The notes: generated by a model from the sequence alone, not told the origin. A DNA stretch of 64,000 nt from Peptococcaceae bacterium UBA5767 (GCA_002418765.1 DIET01000014.1:62001-126000), one strand, 5' to 3'. Positions 34,233 to 43,311 are shown, numbered from the stretch's first letter. Numbers and translations: made by a program.

Positions 34233-35498
34233 ATGGATTTATTTGATGCAATCCGGGAAAAGGAAATGGATAAAAATGCTCCATTGGCCAGCAGGATGAC
34301 ACCAAGAAATTTTGGTGAATATGTCGGGCAAGAACATATCCTAGGCAAAGATCGACTCCTTCGGCGCTGCATCGATACTGACCAATTGACCTCTATTATT
34401 TTATATGGGCCTCCAGGCACAGGAAAAACGGCGCTAGCCAGATTGATAGCCAAAACAACGCAGGCACAATTCAGAACATTAAATGCGGTCACATCAGGAA
34501 TCAAAGATATCAAGGATGTCATTTTAGAAGCATCGGATAACCTAGGATTACTGTCGCAAAAGACAATTTTATTCATTGACGAGATTCATCGTTTCAATAA
34601 AACCCAACAAGATGCCTTGCTTCCTCATGTAGAGAAGGGATTGGTTACTCTTATAGGCGCCACGACGGAAAATCCATATGTGGAGGTCAACAGGGCACTC
34701 TTATCGCGTTCAACCATTTATCGACTCAATCCATTGACACCAGAAAATATCCACGCCATCTTACTCCATGCGATGAAGGACAAAGAACGCGGTTATGGGC
34801 ATGTAAACATCCAAATGACCTCCACAGCCTCCAACCATCTGTGCACCATGTGTAATGGAGACGCGAGGATGGCTTTAAATGCATTAGAACTGGCAGTCCT
34901 AAGTACCAAGCCTAATCAGCAGAATATAATCCATATAGACCTTCCTATTGCTTCAGAATCAATACAACGTCGTTCTATCCAATATGACAAACAAGGAGAC
35001 AATCATTTTGATGTCATTTCAGCTTTCATCAAGAGCATGCGGGCATCAAAACCTGATGCGGCTTTACATTATATGATCCGCATGATTGAGGCAGGGGAGG
35101 ACCCCAAGTACATCACCCGGAGAATGATGATTTTTGCGGGAGAAGATATTGGACTTCAAGATCCACAAGCAATGCAGATAGCTACCAGCTGTGACTATGC
35201 TTTGAAGAATTTGGGTATGCCCGAGGCTTATTATCCCTTGGTAGAAGCTTGTCTTTATCTCAGTCTAGCACCCAAGTCAAATGCTTGTAAGGTGGCGCTT
35301 GGGGAGGCCAAAAAGGACATTTTAAACCATGATATTGGAGATGTTCCTCTTTTTTTGCAGGATCAAAGCTTTGAAAAACCACAAACGGATTGTCAAGAAG
35401 AATCACTTTACAAGTATCCTCCAGATCATCATTATGTCACAGATCAGGAATATATGCCCAAACCGTTGATAGGAAAAGTATACTATCGAGAGAAGTAA
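34233..35498 (+). CDS. rarA: Replication-associated recombination protein RarA (MgsA)
   Basis: AAA+ ATPase of 421 residues acting at stalled replication forks. MTPRNFGEYVGQEHILG, Walker A GPPGTGKTALA, Walker B LFIDEIHRFNKTQQDALLP and sensor GATTENPYVEVN are diagnostic, with the tetramerisation domain in the C-terminal part. ATG 34233 follows GGGAGGAT; the ATG at 34206 lacks a site. Confidence 0.94.
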   Translation: MDLFDAIREKEMDKNAPLASRMTPRNFGEYVGQEHILGKDRLLRRCIDTDQLTSIILYGPPGTGKTALARLIAKTTQAQFRTLNAVTSGIKDIKDVILEASDNLGLLSQKTILFIDEIHRFNKTQQDALLPHVEKGLVTLIGATTENPYVEVNRALLSRSTIYRLNPLTPENIHAILLHAMKDKERGYGHVNIQMTSTASNHLCTMCNGDARMALNALELAVLSTKPNQQNIIHIDLPIASESIQRRSIQYDKQGDNHFDVISAFIKSMRASKPDAALHYMIRMIEAGEDPKYITRRMMIFAGEDIGLQDPQAMQIATSCDYALKNLGMPEAYYPLVEACLYLSLAPKSNACKVALGEAKKDILNHDIGDVPLFLQDQSFEKPQTDCQEESLYKYPPDHHYVTDQEYMPKPLIGKVYYREK

Positions 35499-35511
35499 AT
35501 AATGCGGAAAT

Positions 35512-35532
35512 GCCTATAAAAATAAGGCTTTT
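35512..35532 (+). terminator. Weak terminator-like hairpin after rarA
   Basis: GCCTAT and ATAAGGC form a short imperfect stem around AAAA, followed by TTTT. Weak because of the low GC content and one bulged A. Confidence 0.35.
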
Positions 35533-35572
35533 AGAATACATACCAGCTCGATACACTATTCGTTCTGTCGAG

Positions 35573-35601
35573 TTGACAAAACTCTATTGAAATACTAGGA
35601 T
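35573..35601 (+). promoter_or_regulatory. Promoter of the iscR-iscS-mnmA operon
   Basis: Perfect TTGACA (35573-35578), 17-base spacer, TAGGAT (35596-35601). An inverted repeat CTCGA (35547-35551) / TCGAG (35568-35572) abuts the -35 and might be a regulator site. Confidence 0.65.
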
Positions 35602-35630
35602 AAAGAAAAGTAAACAAAGAAGAGGCCATG

Positions 35631-36062
35631 ATGAAGATTTCAACGAAAGGCACCTATGGGTTGCGAGCCATGATTGATTTGGCAATATTTAGCCAGTTTC
35701 ATCCTGTTTCTATCAAGAAGATTGCAGCACGACAAGAGATATCCGAATTATACCTGGAACAAATTTTTGCCAAACTCAAGCAAGGTGGTTTGGTGAAAAG
35801 CAAGCGAGGCATCTACGGGGGCTATTTCCTGGGTAAAGATCCGCAGCATATCAATGTTAAAGAAATTCTCAATATCTTAGAAGATAATCTTAGTGTTCAT
35901 TCATGCCAAAATGACAACATGAAAATATGCCAACGCGCTTCTCGTTGCCCGACCAGGGTTTTGTGGAAGCGGATTGACCGTGCAGTACATGATATCATGG
36001 AGTCGTATACGTTAGAAGATTTGGTTGTAGAAGCGAAATTTCAAGACAATAGTCTTTTGTGA
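35631..36062 (+). CDS. iscR: Rrf2/IscR family iron-sulfur regulator
   Basis: A 143-residue winged-helix regulator with MKISTKGTYGLRAMIDLA and ISELYLEQIFAKLKQGGLV. Three cysteines, Cys92, Cys100 and Cys106 (C-x7-C-x5-C), match the cluster-binding loop of Rrf2 regulators, so it likely senses the Fe-S status of the cell and controls the operon it heads. Two adjacent ATGs are possible; 35631 has the better distance to GAAGAGG. The name follows family and position, not proven orthology. Confidence 0.85.
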   Translation: MKISTKGTYGLRAMIDLAIFSQFHPVSIKKIAARQEISELYLEQIFAKLKQGGLVKSKRGIYGGYFLGKDPQHINVKEILNILEDNLSVHSCQNDNMKICQRASRCPTRVLWKRIDRAVHDIMESYTLEDLVVEAKFQDNSLL

Positions 36063-36076
36063 ATGATGAGGAAACC

Positions 36077-37264
36077 ATGAAGTATTTTGATAACAGTGCC
36101 ACAACACCACTTGCTCCGGAAGTAAAGGAAAGCATACAACACTATATGGACTGGACTTATGGTAATCCTTCCAGCCCCTATCATGAAGGCCGGATGGCCA
36201 AAAAGGCACTTCAAGCTGCCCGTAGCACGATAGCTGACCTTATAGGAGCTAAAAATGCGGACGAAGAAAACCCTGGTGAGGTTTTTTTTACCAGTTCTGG
36301 GACTGAATCGGACAATTTGGCCATTTTAGGCTCACTCGCTGCCAGAAGAGACAATAGAAAACATTGTATTACCAGTTCTATTGAACATCCAGCAGTGCTC
36401 AACACATTTAGGTACTTGGAAACGCAAGGATACCATGTTGACTATTTACCAGTCGATCGGCAGGGGAACATAAATCCTGACGATTTAGCCAAAGCATTGG
36501 ACAATGAAACGGCTTTGGTGAGTATCATGATGGCCAACAATGAGGTTGGAACCGTTCAACCTATACAGCTGATGGCCGATATGGCTCATCAGTATGGCTC
36601 GTTGTTTCATACGGATGCCGTTCAGGCTTTAGGAAAGCTAACGCTCAACACTGCTGAATTGGGTATCGATTTGATGAGTTTATCTGCTCATAAAATCTAT
36701 GGTCCCAAGGGTATTGGTGCTTTGTATGTGAAAGAGAATACCCCTTTGATCAACATCATGCATGGAGGGCACCAGGAAAACGGTATTAGACCTGGTACTG
36801 AAAACATGCTAGGCATCGTTGGTTTTGCCAAAGCTTGCGAACTTTTGCAAGGAACCATAGAAATGGAAGCCCGGCAGAAAGAACGCTTGGCATTGCGACT
36901 TTCTCAGGGACTTCAAGAATCCATACCGGACATCGAATTGAATGGCAATCCCCACTCGAAAATTCCAGGTCATGTACACGTTACGTTTCGCTTTGTTGAA
37001 GGAGAGGCACTCTTGATGGCTCTTAATCTCAAAGAAATCGCTTGTTCGAGTGGTTCTGCTTGTAGCACTGGATCGAATCTTCCTTCACACGTACTTTTGG
37101 CCATGGGTTTTGATTATCTCGATGCCCAAAGTTCTATTCGTTTTACAGTAGGCCGGTACAATACCGCAGACGAAATCGATGAGTTGCTTCGTGATATCCC
37201 AGTCATTGTACAGCGCCTTCGGGCTATGTCTCCTTTGGCGCGACATAGAAGCAGGGAAAGGTAA
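36077..37264 (+). CDS. iscS: Cysteine desulfurase (NifS/IscS family)
   Basis: PLP enzyme that takes sulfur from cysteine for clusters and tRNA thiolation. The 395 residues include YFDNSATTPL, the PLP lysine in SLSAHKIYGPKG, and the catalytic-loop cysteine in ACSSGSACSTGSN. ATG 36077 follows ATGAGGAAACC. mnmA is 11 nt downstream, the expected user of its sulfur. No iscU follows, so the scaffold must be elsewhere or another system is used. Confidence 0.93.
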   Translation: MKYFDNSATTPLAPEVKESIQHYMDWTYGNPSSPYHEGRMAKKALQAARSTIADLIGAKNADEENPGEVFFTSSGTESDNLAILGSLAARRDNRKHCITSSIEHPAVLNTFRYLETQGYHVDYLPVDRQGNINPDDLAKALDNETALVSIMMANNEVGTVQPIQLMADMAHQYGSLFHTDAVQALGKLTLNTAELGIDLMSLSAHKIYGPKGIGALYVKENTPLINIMHGGHQENGIRPGTENMLGIVGFAKACELLQGTIEMEARQKERLALRLSQGLQESIPDIELNGNPHSKIPGHVHVTFRFVEGEALLMALNLKEIACSSGSACSTGSNLPSHVLLAMGFDYLDAQSSIRFTVGRYNTADEIDELLRDIPVIVQRLRAMSPLARHRSRER

Positions 37265-37275
37265 AAGTGTAATCC

Positions 37276-38367
37276 ATGTTGAAAAATAAAATACTGGTTG
37301 CCATGAGTGGAGGTATTGATAGCTCATCGACCGCCTATTTACTAAAAGAACAAGGTTACACTGTGCGTGGTGTGATGATGCGATTGCTACCGGAAGATAT
37401 GGAGTCCATAAGCCATTTCAAAGAGTCGCGTGATGATGCTGCCAGAGTGTGTGATTTACTGCAAATTCCCTTTACTGTACTTGATTTACGTCATGATTTT
37501 CATGAACAGGTCATTGCACCTTTTATGCATGCTTATATGGTAGGGGAGACACCCAATCCCTGTGTCAACTGCAACCGTTTTCTTAAATTTGGCCGATTGA
37601 TTTCTTATGCCCGCGAACTGGGTATGAACCAAATCGCTACAGGACATTATGTTCGTTTGGCCTACCGAGAGACCTATGGCAGAAAAGTATTGTTGCAAGG
37701 CCATGACCGGGGGAAAGACCAGTCCTATTTCATGTATCGTTTAACTCCAGAACAACTTGATTTTTCACTTTTTCCGTTAGGAGAATACCAAAAAGATGAA
37801 ATTAGAGTCATAGCGAAATCCCTCGGTATAGATGTTGAGAAAAAGGGTGAGAGTCAGGAGATTTGCTTTATTCCTGATGATGATTATCGGTCTTTTCTTA
37901 AAGAAAAAAGTACAGGAGGATTAGTACCGGGAAACTTCGTCGATGGGAACAAAAAAGTCTTGGGCACCCACCAAGGTTTGGCATTTTATACAGTAGGGCA
38001 GAGAAAGGGTTTACAAATCGCATTGGGGTATCCCGCTTATGTTATTGATATGGATCCTATCAGCAATACCATCAGATTGGGCAAGAAAGAAGAGTTGGAA
38101 CGATCTGTTTTTTTTGTGAAGAATTGTAATTTTAACGCCATTTTGGATCCCATAGCGCCATATCAAGCGCTCATAAAAGTACGTTATCGAAGTCCTGCAG
38201 TGGAAGGGATTGTTTATCCTGAGCACAATGGCCTTCGAAGAATTGAATTGAGCAATACTGCCAGCGCCATTGCACCTGGTCAGTCTTCTGTATTTTATGA
38301 TAGAGAGGGCGTACTATTGGGAGGGGGCATCATTGTTAGGGAATCAGGCTTTGAATCTGTTTCATAA
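37276..38367 (+). CDS. mnmA: tRNA 2-thiouridylase MnmA
   Basis: Thiolates U34 of Lys, Glu and Gln tRNAs. 363 residues: AMSGGIDSSSTAYLL is the ATP-binding PP-loop. The catalytic cysteines lie in NPCVNCNR and ESQEICFIPDDDY, and GRKLGLHIALGYP-like GQRKGLQIALGYPAYV precedes the C-terminal barrel. Third gene of the iscR-iscS operon. Confidence 0.95.
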   Translation: MLKNKILVAMSGGIDSSSTAYLLKEQGYTVRGVMMRLLPEDMESISHFKESRDDAARVCDLLQIPFTVLDLRHDFHEQVIAPFMHAYMVGETPNPCVNCNRFLKFGRLISYARELGMNQIATGHYVRLAYRETYGRKVLLQGHDRGKDQSYFMYRLTPEQLDFSLFPLGEYQKDEIRVIAKSLGIDVEKKGESQEICFIPDDDYRSFLKEKSTGGLVPGNFVDGNKKVLGTHQGLAFYTVGQRKGLQIALGYPAYVIDMDPISNTIRLGKKEELERSVFFVKNCNFNAILDPIAPYQALIKVRYRSPAVEGIVYPEHNGLRRIELSNTASAIAPGQSSVFYDREGVLLGGGIIVRESGFESVS

Positions 38368-38442
38368 ATCTTTTAATAATTTTACATAATATATATTATC
38401 GGACTTTTGTGTTTTGATTATTTTCTGAAAGGTTGGTCTCCT

Positions 38443-38805
38443 ATGGTTTTGGCAATGCAATTCGGCCTCATACTGTTGATATGGCAAATCGGTGAATGGA
38501 TCTCGCTTACGTTTCATTTGGTCGTCCCGGGTTCTATTGTCGGTATGTTGCTATTACTTTTTCTTTTACAAACTGGAATTTTAAAAGAAAAGTATATTCG
38601 GGATGCTGGTGATATGTTTCTAAAAATCATATCCTTTTTTTTCATCCCTTCCGGTGTGGCTATTTTGGCACATAGGGACCTCATAGCAAATATTTGGATA
38701 TATATGCTTATAGCACTCATTGTCAGCGTTGTTTTGGTCATGTTGGTTTCCGGACGTGTGACCCAGTTTCTTATCGATGTAAAAGGTGAGTCGCATGATG
38801 TATGA
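38443..38805 (+). CDS. lrgA: LrgA/CidA family holin-like protein
   Basis: A 120-residue membrane protein with four hydrophobic helices. LILLIWQIGEWIS and VPGSIVGMLLLLFLLQTG match the LrgA/CidA family, small membrane proteins linked to control of murein hydrolases and, in Bacillus, pyruvate transport. ATG 38443 is preferred; a TTG at 38407 would add a non-membrane tail. Coupled to lrgB by overlap. Confidence 0.85.
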   Translation: MVLAMQFGLILLIWQIGEWISLTFHLVVPGSIVGMLLLLFLLQTGILKEKYIRDAGDMFLKIISFFFIPSGVAILAHRDLIANIWIYMLIALIVSVVLVMLVSGRVTQFLIDVKGESHDV

Positions 38806-39514
38806 TTTCAACTCGTTGGTCGCTCTTTTGCTTGGTATCTTGTTGACAATATTGCTGTATGTAATTGGTCTGAAGTTATACCAACGCTATCACATTGATC
38901 TGTTTACGCCCAATATTTTTGGTATTGTATCCCTGGTAATCATCATGAGCATTTTTCGCATCGATTATGCATGGTATGAGCCTAGTGCTACGGCCATTAA
39001 CTTTTTTCTTAAACCCGCCGTTGTGGTATTGGCGCTTCCTCTCTATCGCCGTCTTCCCCTACTTATGAAGAATAAATTGCCTATTCTTCTAGGAATATTT
39101 TCTGGTGTCTTGGTATCTAGTTTCAGCATAGTATTTTTTTCATTTCTGGGAAATTTTGATATGATTACCATGTTATCCCTATTGCCCAAATCCATAACAA
39201 CACCCATGGGTATTGAGGTTTCTCAAAGCATGCAGGCTATCCCATCCATCACCGTTCTGGCCATTCTCATTACTGGCGTGGTAGGTACGGTTCTGGCCAA
39301 GACCATTTTGTCTCTGGGAAACATTCATCATCCCATTGCCAAAGGTGTAGCCATTGGGACAAGTGCTCATGTGCTGGGCACTACCAAAGCGTTGGAAATC
39401 GGTGAAGTAGAAGGTGCCATTTCCGGTTTATCGTTGGCTCTGGCCGGCATTATTTCCGTCTTTTACCTACCATTTTTGGCTTATCTAATACGGATGATTT
39501 ATAAAATGATATAG
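38795..39514 (+). CDS. lrgB: LrgB/CidB family membrane protein
   Basis: A 239-residue protein with seven or more hydrophobic segments, FFLKPAVVVLALPLYRR, PKSITTPMGIEVSQ and IGTSAHVLGTTKALEIGEVEGA, all diagnostic for the family. Partner of LrgA. ATG 38795 is preferred over GTG 38786 because AAAGGTGAG lies just before it. A long hairpin follows the stop. Confidence 0.9.
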   Translation: MMYDFNSLVALLLGILLTILLYVIGLKLYQRYHIDLFTPNIFGIVSLVIIMSIFRIDYAWYEPSATAINFFLKPAVVVLALPLYRRLPLLMKNKLPILLGIFSGVLVSSFSIVFFSFLGNFDMITMLSLLPKSITTPMGIEVSQSMQAIPSITVLAILITGVVGTVLAKTILSLGNIHHPIAKGVAIGTSAHVLGTTKALEIGEVEGAISGLSLALAGIISVFYLPFLAYLIRMIYKMI

Positions 39515-39546
39515 CAATGGGGATGATTTTTTCCATCCCCATTGCT
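39513..39546. terminator. Hairpin after lrgB, between converging operons
   Basis: 13-bp perfect stem (39513-39525 with 39534-39546) and an 8-base T-rich loop. It lacks a clear T-run on either outer side, so termination strength is uncertain. Confidence 0.6.
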
Positions 39547-39571
39547 TAGCATATTCCCTTGTCTTTCGTAT

Positions 39572-40342
39572 TTAAAGCACCGATTCTCGTTCATCTTTCA
39601 ACTTGCAGTAACAAGGCGCTAGATCCTGCCAAATTTCCCCTTCTTCTTTCTCTTTGGTCATAAAGTCCTTGGTAATATTCCCATCCTTGATCTCAATGAC
39701 GCGGTCTGATTTGGCTGCAATATGATCATTGTGAGTAACAATGAGAAAAGATGTTTGCAACTTCTCATTTAAATCCCTCATCAATGCATATACCTGTTCT
39801 GTTGTATCGCTGTCTAAATTTCCTGTAGGTTCATCTGCTAAGATCAACGATGGCTCATTGATCAGGGCTCTGGCAATAGCCACACGTTGCTGTTGCCCGC
39901 CAGAAATGTCATTGGCATTGTTGTTGATCCGATCCTTTAGTCCCACCATCTCCAATAATTCTTTGGCTCTTTCTATCCTATTCTTATTGGCAGTACCATC
40001 TTTGATCCATGTTGGGATCAAAACATTTTCTAAAACAGAAAAATCGGGTAACAAATGATGGAACTGAAAAATAAAACCTAGATTACTGTTGCGAAAATAA
40101 GCCAGTTCTTCATCTTGCATAGCCGAAATCTTCTGCCCATTAAACTTGACCTCTCCTTCGGTTGGCTTGTCAAGCGCCCCTAAAATATTGAGCAGTGTAG
40201 TTTTTCCACTCCCAGAATAACCAATCAAACTTGCAAACTCTCCTTGCTGAATGGATAAATCTATTCCTTTTAGAACTTCTGTCTTCACAACGGTCCCATA
40301 AGTTTTTTTGATGTTGCATGCTTGTAATAAACAATTCGACAT
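39572..40342 (-). CDS. ABC transporter ATP-binding protein (MacB/LolD type)
   Basis: 256 residues. Walker A IGYSGSGKTTLLN, signature ISGGQQQRVAIARAL, Walker B LILADEPTGNLDSDT and the H-loop VTHNDH are all present. The LolD/MacB subgroup is indicated by the pairing with an FtsX-like permease and a membrane fusion protein. Last of a three-gene operon, 3 nt after the permease. Confidence 0.92.
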   Translation of the reverse strand: MSNCLLQACNIKKTYGTVVKTEVLKGIDLSIQQGEFASLIGYSGSGKTTLLNILGALDKPTEGEVKFNGQKISAMQDEELAYFRNSNLGFIFQFHHLLPDFSVLENVLIPTWIKDGTANKNRIERAKELLEMVGLKDRINNNANDISGGQQQRVAIARALINEPSLILADEPTGNLDSDTTEQVYALMRDLNEKLQTSFLIVTHNDHIAAKSDRVIEIKDGNITKDFMTKEKEEGEIWQDLAPCYCKLKDERESVL

Positions 40343-40345
40343 AGC

Positions 40346-41560
40346 TTATCCTTTCATTACATCAATAGGATTCAGTTTGGCGGAATTCCTTGCCGGTATA
40401 ACGGCTGAAATGATACTGGCTAACGTGGTGATCAACAAGATAACCATGGTCTGATTGAAGCGTATATTCAATGCAAACAAAGGATCCCCTGTGGCTGCAG
40501 CTGTACCAAACAAAAAGCCTTGAATTAACAGGAAGCCCAAAAATACACCCAGCATGGCCCCTAAAAAACCTAAAATCGCACCTTGTAAGATAAAGATATT
40601 TCTAGCACTTTTACTTGAAGTCCCCATGGCCTTTAGAATGCCAATTTGCCTTTGTTTTTGCACAACACTGACAGCCAAAACGCTGGCAATGCCCAAGGTA
40701 ATTGCCATCAGTACAAAGAACTGAATCGTGTATGAAGATGAACTTTGACTGTTTAATGCAGACAGTAAACTGGCATTTTCATCTTTCCAATTTGTAAAAT
40801 CCGCACCAATGAGTTCTCTGTCCAACTGATTTGCAATTTGATCAGCTTTAAATACTTCGCTTACCTGTAATTCTATGGAGGAGATATTTCCTCCGAAATC
40901 AAGAAGGCGCTGCGCTCGTATCAGATCCAGAAAAACCCAGGTTTCATTAATGCCTTGGGTGCCCAAATCAAAGATGCCTGAAACAATGAAGATTTCGCTG
41001 GTACCTCCGGCCAATTCAATAAGAAAGCTATCTCCGATATCCAATGCATACGTACGTGCGATTTCCGAGCCGATCAGGGATTGATTACCAGATAATTGAT
41101 ATGATCCAGACGTAGTAACCTCCTCGAAACGATAAATATCATCCGCCCTGTCACTGTCAATACCTCGAATAACCAATGGTGATCTTAGTCCGCTTTTGAT
41201 TAGAAAAGCATTCCCTGAAACCACAGGCGATACGGCTGTAAGCTGCTCTTGTGAATCCAAATACGTGAGAAATGGTTCCCAGTTGCTCAAGGATCTTTCA
41301 TCCTTTATAAAATTACCTTCAGTGGAAAGCAATGAATCATCATCTTGTTCCCTCTGCGTTATCTTTGTTGATTCACTCCTGAGTACAATGTGAGGAGACT
41401 TGCCCACTGTAGCATTGACCAAATCTTCTTGCAACCCTGTTATTAGAGTCCCAAGAAAAATCTGGACAGCAACTCCGATGGCAATACCCAACATAATAAA
41501 CAACGTTTGTCCTTTACCTGCCTTAAGAAAGCGCAAGGCCAATTTGAGCTCAAATTTCAT
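40346..41560 (-). CDS. FtsX-like ABC transporter permease
   Basis: 404 residues: an N-terminal membrane helix (about 18-40), a large extracellular MacB-type domain (about 45-270) and three C-terminal helices with VVQKQRQIGILKAMGTSSK, the FtsX-family coupling segment. It ends with ARNSAKLNPIDVMKG, typical of the family. The three genes would form a mechanotransmission-type exporter of peptide, lipid or antibiotic. Cargo unknown. Confidence 0.9.
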   Translation of the reverse strand: MKFELKLALRFLKAGKGQTLFIMLGIAIGVAVQIFLGTLITGLQEDLVNATVGKSPHIVLRSESTKITQREQDDDSLLSTEGNFIKDERSLSNWEPFLTYLDSQEQLTAVSPVVSGNAFLIKSGLRSPLVIRGIDSDRADDIYRFEEVTTSGSYQLSGNQSLIGSEIARTYALDIGDSFLIELAGGTSEIFIVSGIFDLGTQGINETWVFLDLIRAQRLLDFGGNISSIELQVSEVFKADQIANQLDRELIGADFTNWKDENASLLSALNSQSSSSYTIQFFVLMAITLGIASVLAVSVVQKQRQIGILKAMGTSSKSARNIFILQGAILGFLGAMLGVFLGFLLIQGFLFGTAAATGDPLFALNIRFNQTMVILLITTLASIISAVIPARNSAKLNPIDVMKG

Positions 41561-41572
41561 GGAATACCCCTA

Positions 41573-42745
41573 TCAATCGTTACGTTCTACAGATGAATCC
41601 GGATACAAAATAACATCACCTGGGACGAGTCCCTCTAAAACCAGATATTCTTTTAGACCTACTGCTTCCAACAGAACATCCTGAATCTGAACCTCATCCT
41701 TTTGAAGTAAAACCGTGGTCGGATTATCGGTATACAAGTACTCTGCCGGGATAACAAGCGCTTTTTCTAAATTACGCACCTCAATGTCAGTTCGGACTGT
41801 TAAATCTTGAATGATGAATTCTTCAGAGGTCAATAGTTCCAGCCGAACTTGCACCGTACCTGTATTGGCATTGACCTTGGAATCAATTCTCTCTACAACA
41901 GCTTCAATGGTCTTAGAAGGAAATCCTTCCGGCCAAACTGTAGCAGGTTGACCAAGAGATAATAAACTAATATTCCGTTCATCAATATCCAGTTCGACAT
42001 AAAAACGGTCCTCTGTGATGATGGTGGCCAGATTCATACCTGGCTGAATAATTTCACCAACTTCATGCTCAAGTACTGTCACTATGCCATCCAAAGGGCT
42101 TCTTATGATATGCTTATCTACACGAAGCTCAGCAGTCAGAACACCGTTTTGAGCCTGTCTGACGGCTGTTAAAGCGCTTTCATATCCAGAACCATTCTCC
42201 AACAAAGCAGCATATGAAGCATTGGCGCTAACATACTGTGATTCCAGCTTTTCCAATGTTGCTTGTGCGGATTCGAGCATTTGCTGATCAATAGCCCCTT
42301 CTTCAAACAATCGCTTATAATCATCATACAATTCTTGTTGGCTATTTTTAGCAATACGGATTTGATCCAGTGATTCTCTGGCCACAGTCCTTTTTGAGAT
42401 TTCAATGTCTCGCAGGGATTCTTCTGCCATGGTGAGATTGATCTGTGCTGCTATGAGAGCGCTTTGTGCATCCTCATCATCAATAATGGCGATGATATCA
42501 TTCTCATTCACATGTTCTCCTTGTGAAAAGGGCAATGATTCGATTGTTCCAGAAATCTGTGATTGAAGATCAACAGCTTTTTGGGGGACAACTTTTCCCG
42601 TAGCGCTAAGTATTTGCTGGATTGGTTTTTCTTCCAGAATCAACCCGGTTGATTCATCAGTAACTGAAAATGGGTTAAGAATAACCATTATTGCTAAAAG
42701 GGAAATACCCCCCAATCCCAAGTAGATTTTCTTCTGTTTCGTCAT
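41573..42745 (-). CDS. HlyD/MacA-like membrane fusion protein
   Basis: 390 residues: an N-terminal membrane anchor (about 5-25), a biotinyl-lipoyl-like domain split by a helical hairpin (about 85-190), and beta-barrel domains. FSQGEHVNENDIIAIIDDEDAQ and IIRSPLDGIVTVLEHEVGEIIQPG are the two halves of the lipoyl fold. In a Gram-positive it would act outside the membrane without TolC. ATG 42745 follows GGAGGAATCT. That ribosome site begins directly after the hairpin of the upstream gene. Confidence 0.88.
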   Translation of the reverse strand: MTKQKKIYLGLGGISLLAIMVILNPFSVTDESTGLILEEKPIQQILSATGKVVPQKAVDLQSQISGTIESLPFSQGEHVNENDIIAIIDDEDAQSALIAAQINLTMAEESLRDIEISKRTVARESLDQIRIAKNSQQELYDDYKRLFEEGAIDQQMLESAQATLEKLESQYVSANASYAALLENGSGYESALTAVRQAQNGVLTAELRVDKHIIRSPLDGIVTVLEHEVGEIIQPGMNLATIITEDRFYVELDIDERNISLLSLGQPATVWPEGFPSKTIEAVVERIDSKVNANTGTVQVRLELLTSEEFIIQDLTVRTDIEVRNLEKALVIPAEYLYTDNPTTVLLQKDEVQIQDVLLEAVGLKEYLVLEGLVPGDVILYPDSSVERND

Positions 42746-42757
42746 AGATTCCTCCAT

Positions 42758-42786
42758 AAAAAGAGTTGCAAGTTTCCTTGCAACTC
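42758..42786 (-). terminator. Terminator of the LysM gene, abutting the efflux operon
   Basis: On the minus strand, a 10-bp stem GAGTTGCAAG/CTTGCAACTC (42763-42786) with a 4-base loop, then TTTTT. The next gene's ribosome site follows after the T-run. Confidence 0.88.
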
Positions 42787-42816
42787 ATTATATTATATAT
42801 TTCATAATTAAGTAAA
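42787..42816 (-). promoter_or_regulatory. Candidate promoter of the efflux operon
   Basis: Minus strand: TTTACT, 18-base spacer, TATAAT (-10 at 42787-42792), squeezed between the LysM gene and the hairpin. The start would fall near 42780, inside the hairpin's first arm. Confidence 0.45.
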
Positions 42817-42822
42817 ATATTA

Positions 42823-43173
42823 TCAGCCAATGGGAATAATCAAATGTTGTCCGGGATAAATGGTGGTTCCAATTTGATTAATTTCCTTTATCGTGTATAT
42901 CACTTTTCGAATATCACGTTTACCTTGATAATATTCATTCGCAAGTTTCCACAGATTGTCGCCTTCTTGAACATAAACATCCATGTAATGGACTTCTTCC
43001 ATAGCTTCAAAGGTTTCTTGTTGCAAGGGTTTTTCCTCTCGATTACCAACCGTGAGTGCATGGGCGGTTGGGATGACCATCAAATTGACCACGAGTACAA
43101 GTCCCAAAACACGAACAACGAAAGCACCCATGCTAATACGAATGACGATTCTTTTCTTGGATTTTCTTTTCAT
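42823..43173 (-). CDS. yneA: LysM-domain membrane protein, YneA-like SOS cell-division suppressor
   Basis: A 116-residue protein with a basic N-terminus, one membrane helix (about 17-38) and a C-terminal LysM domain (about 66-115: VYVQEGDNLWKLANEYY, TIYPGQHLIIPIG). The position divergent from lexA, two LexA-type boxes in its own promoter and the domain build match Bacillus YneA, which delays division during DNA damage. Sequence similarity outside LysM is low in this group, so the name rests partly on context. Confidence 0.8.
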   Translation of the reverse strand: MKRKSKKRIVIRISMGAFVVRVLGLVLVVNLMVIPTAHALTVGNREEKPLQQETFEAMEEVHYMDVYVQEGDNLWKLANEYYQGKRDIRKVIYTIKEINQIGTTIYPGQHLIIPIG

Positions 43174-43193
43174 TTATCCCATCCCCCTTATCA

Positions 43194-43265
43194 CGAACAC
43201 TTGTTCTTAGTTGCATTTTAACAGAACATTTGTTCTGTGTAAAGCCTAAATAGAAACATTTGTTT
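43194..43265. promoter_or_regulatory. LexA boxes and divergent promoters of yneA-like gene and lexA
   Basis: Three inverted repeats of the Gram-positive SOS type: CGAACACTTGTTCT (43194-43207), AGAACATTTGTTCT (43223-43236) and the weaker AAACATTTGTTT (43254-43265). For the minus-strand gene, TTTACA (43238-43243) and TAAAAT (43215-43220) have a 17-base spacer that box 2 fills, with box 1 at the start point. For lexA, TTGTAT (43264-43269), a 17-base spacer and TATAAT (43287-43292) follow, with box 3 overlapping the -35. Both directions would be repressed by LexA. Confidence 0.88.
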
Positions 43266-43311
43266 GTATAAAAAAATCTTGTGTGTTATAATTCTGACAG
43301 GAGGGTTGATT

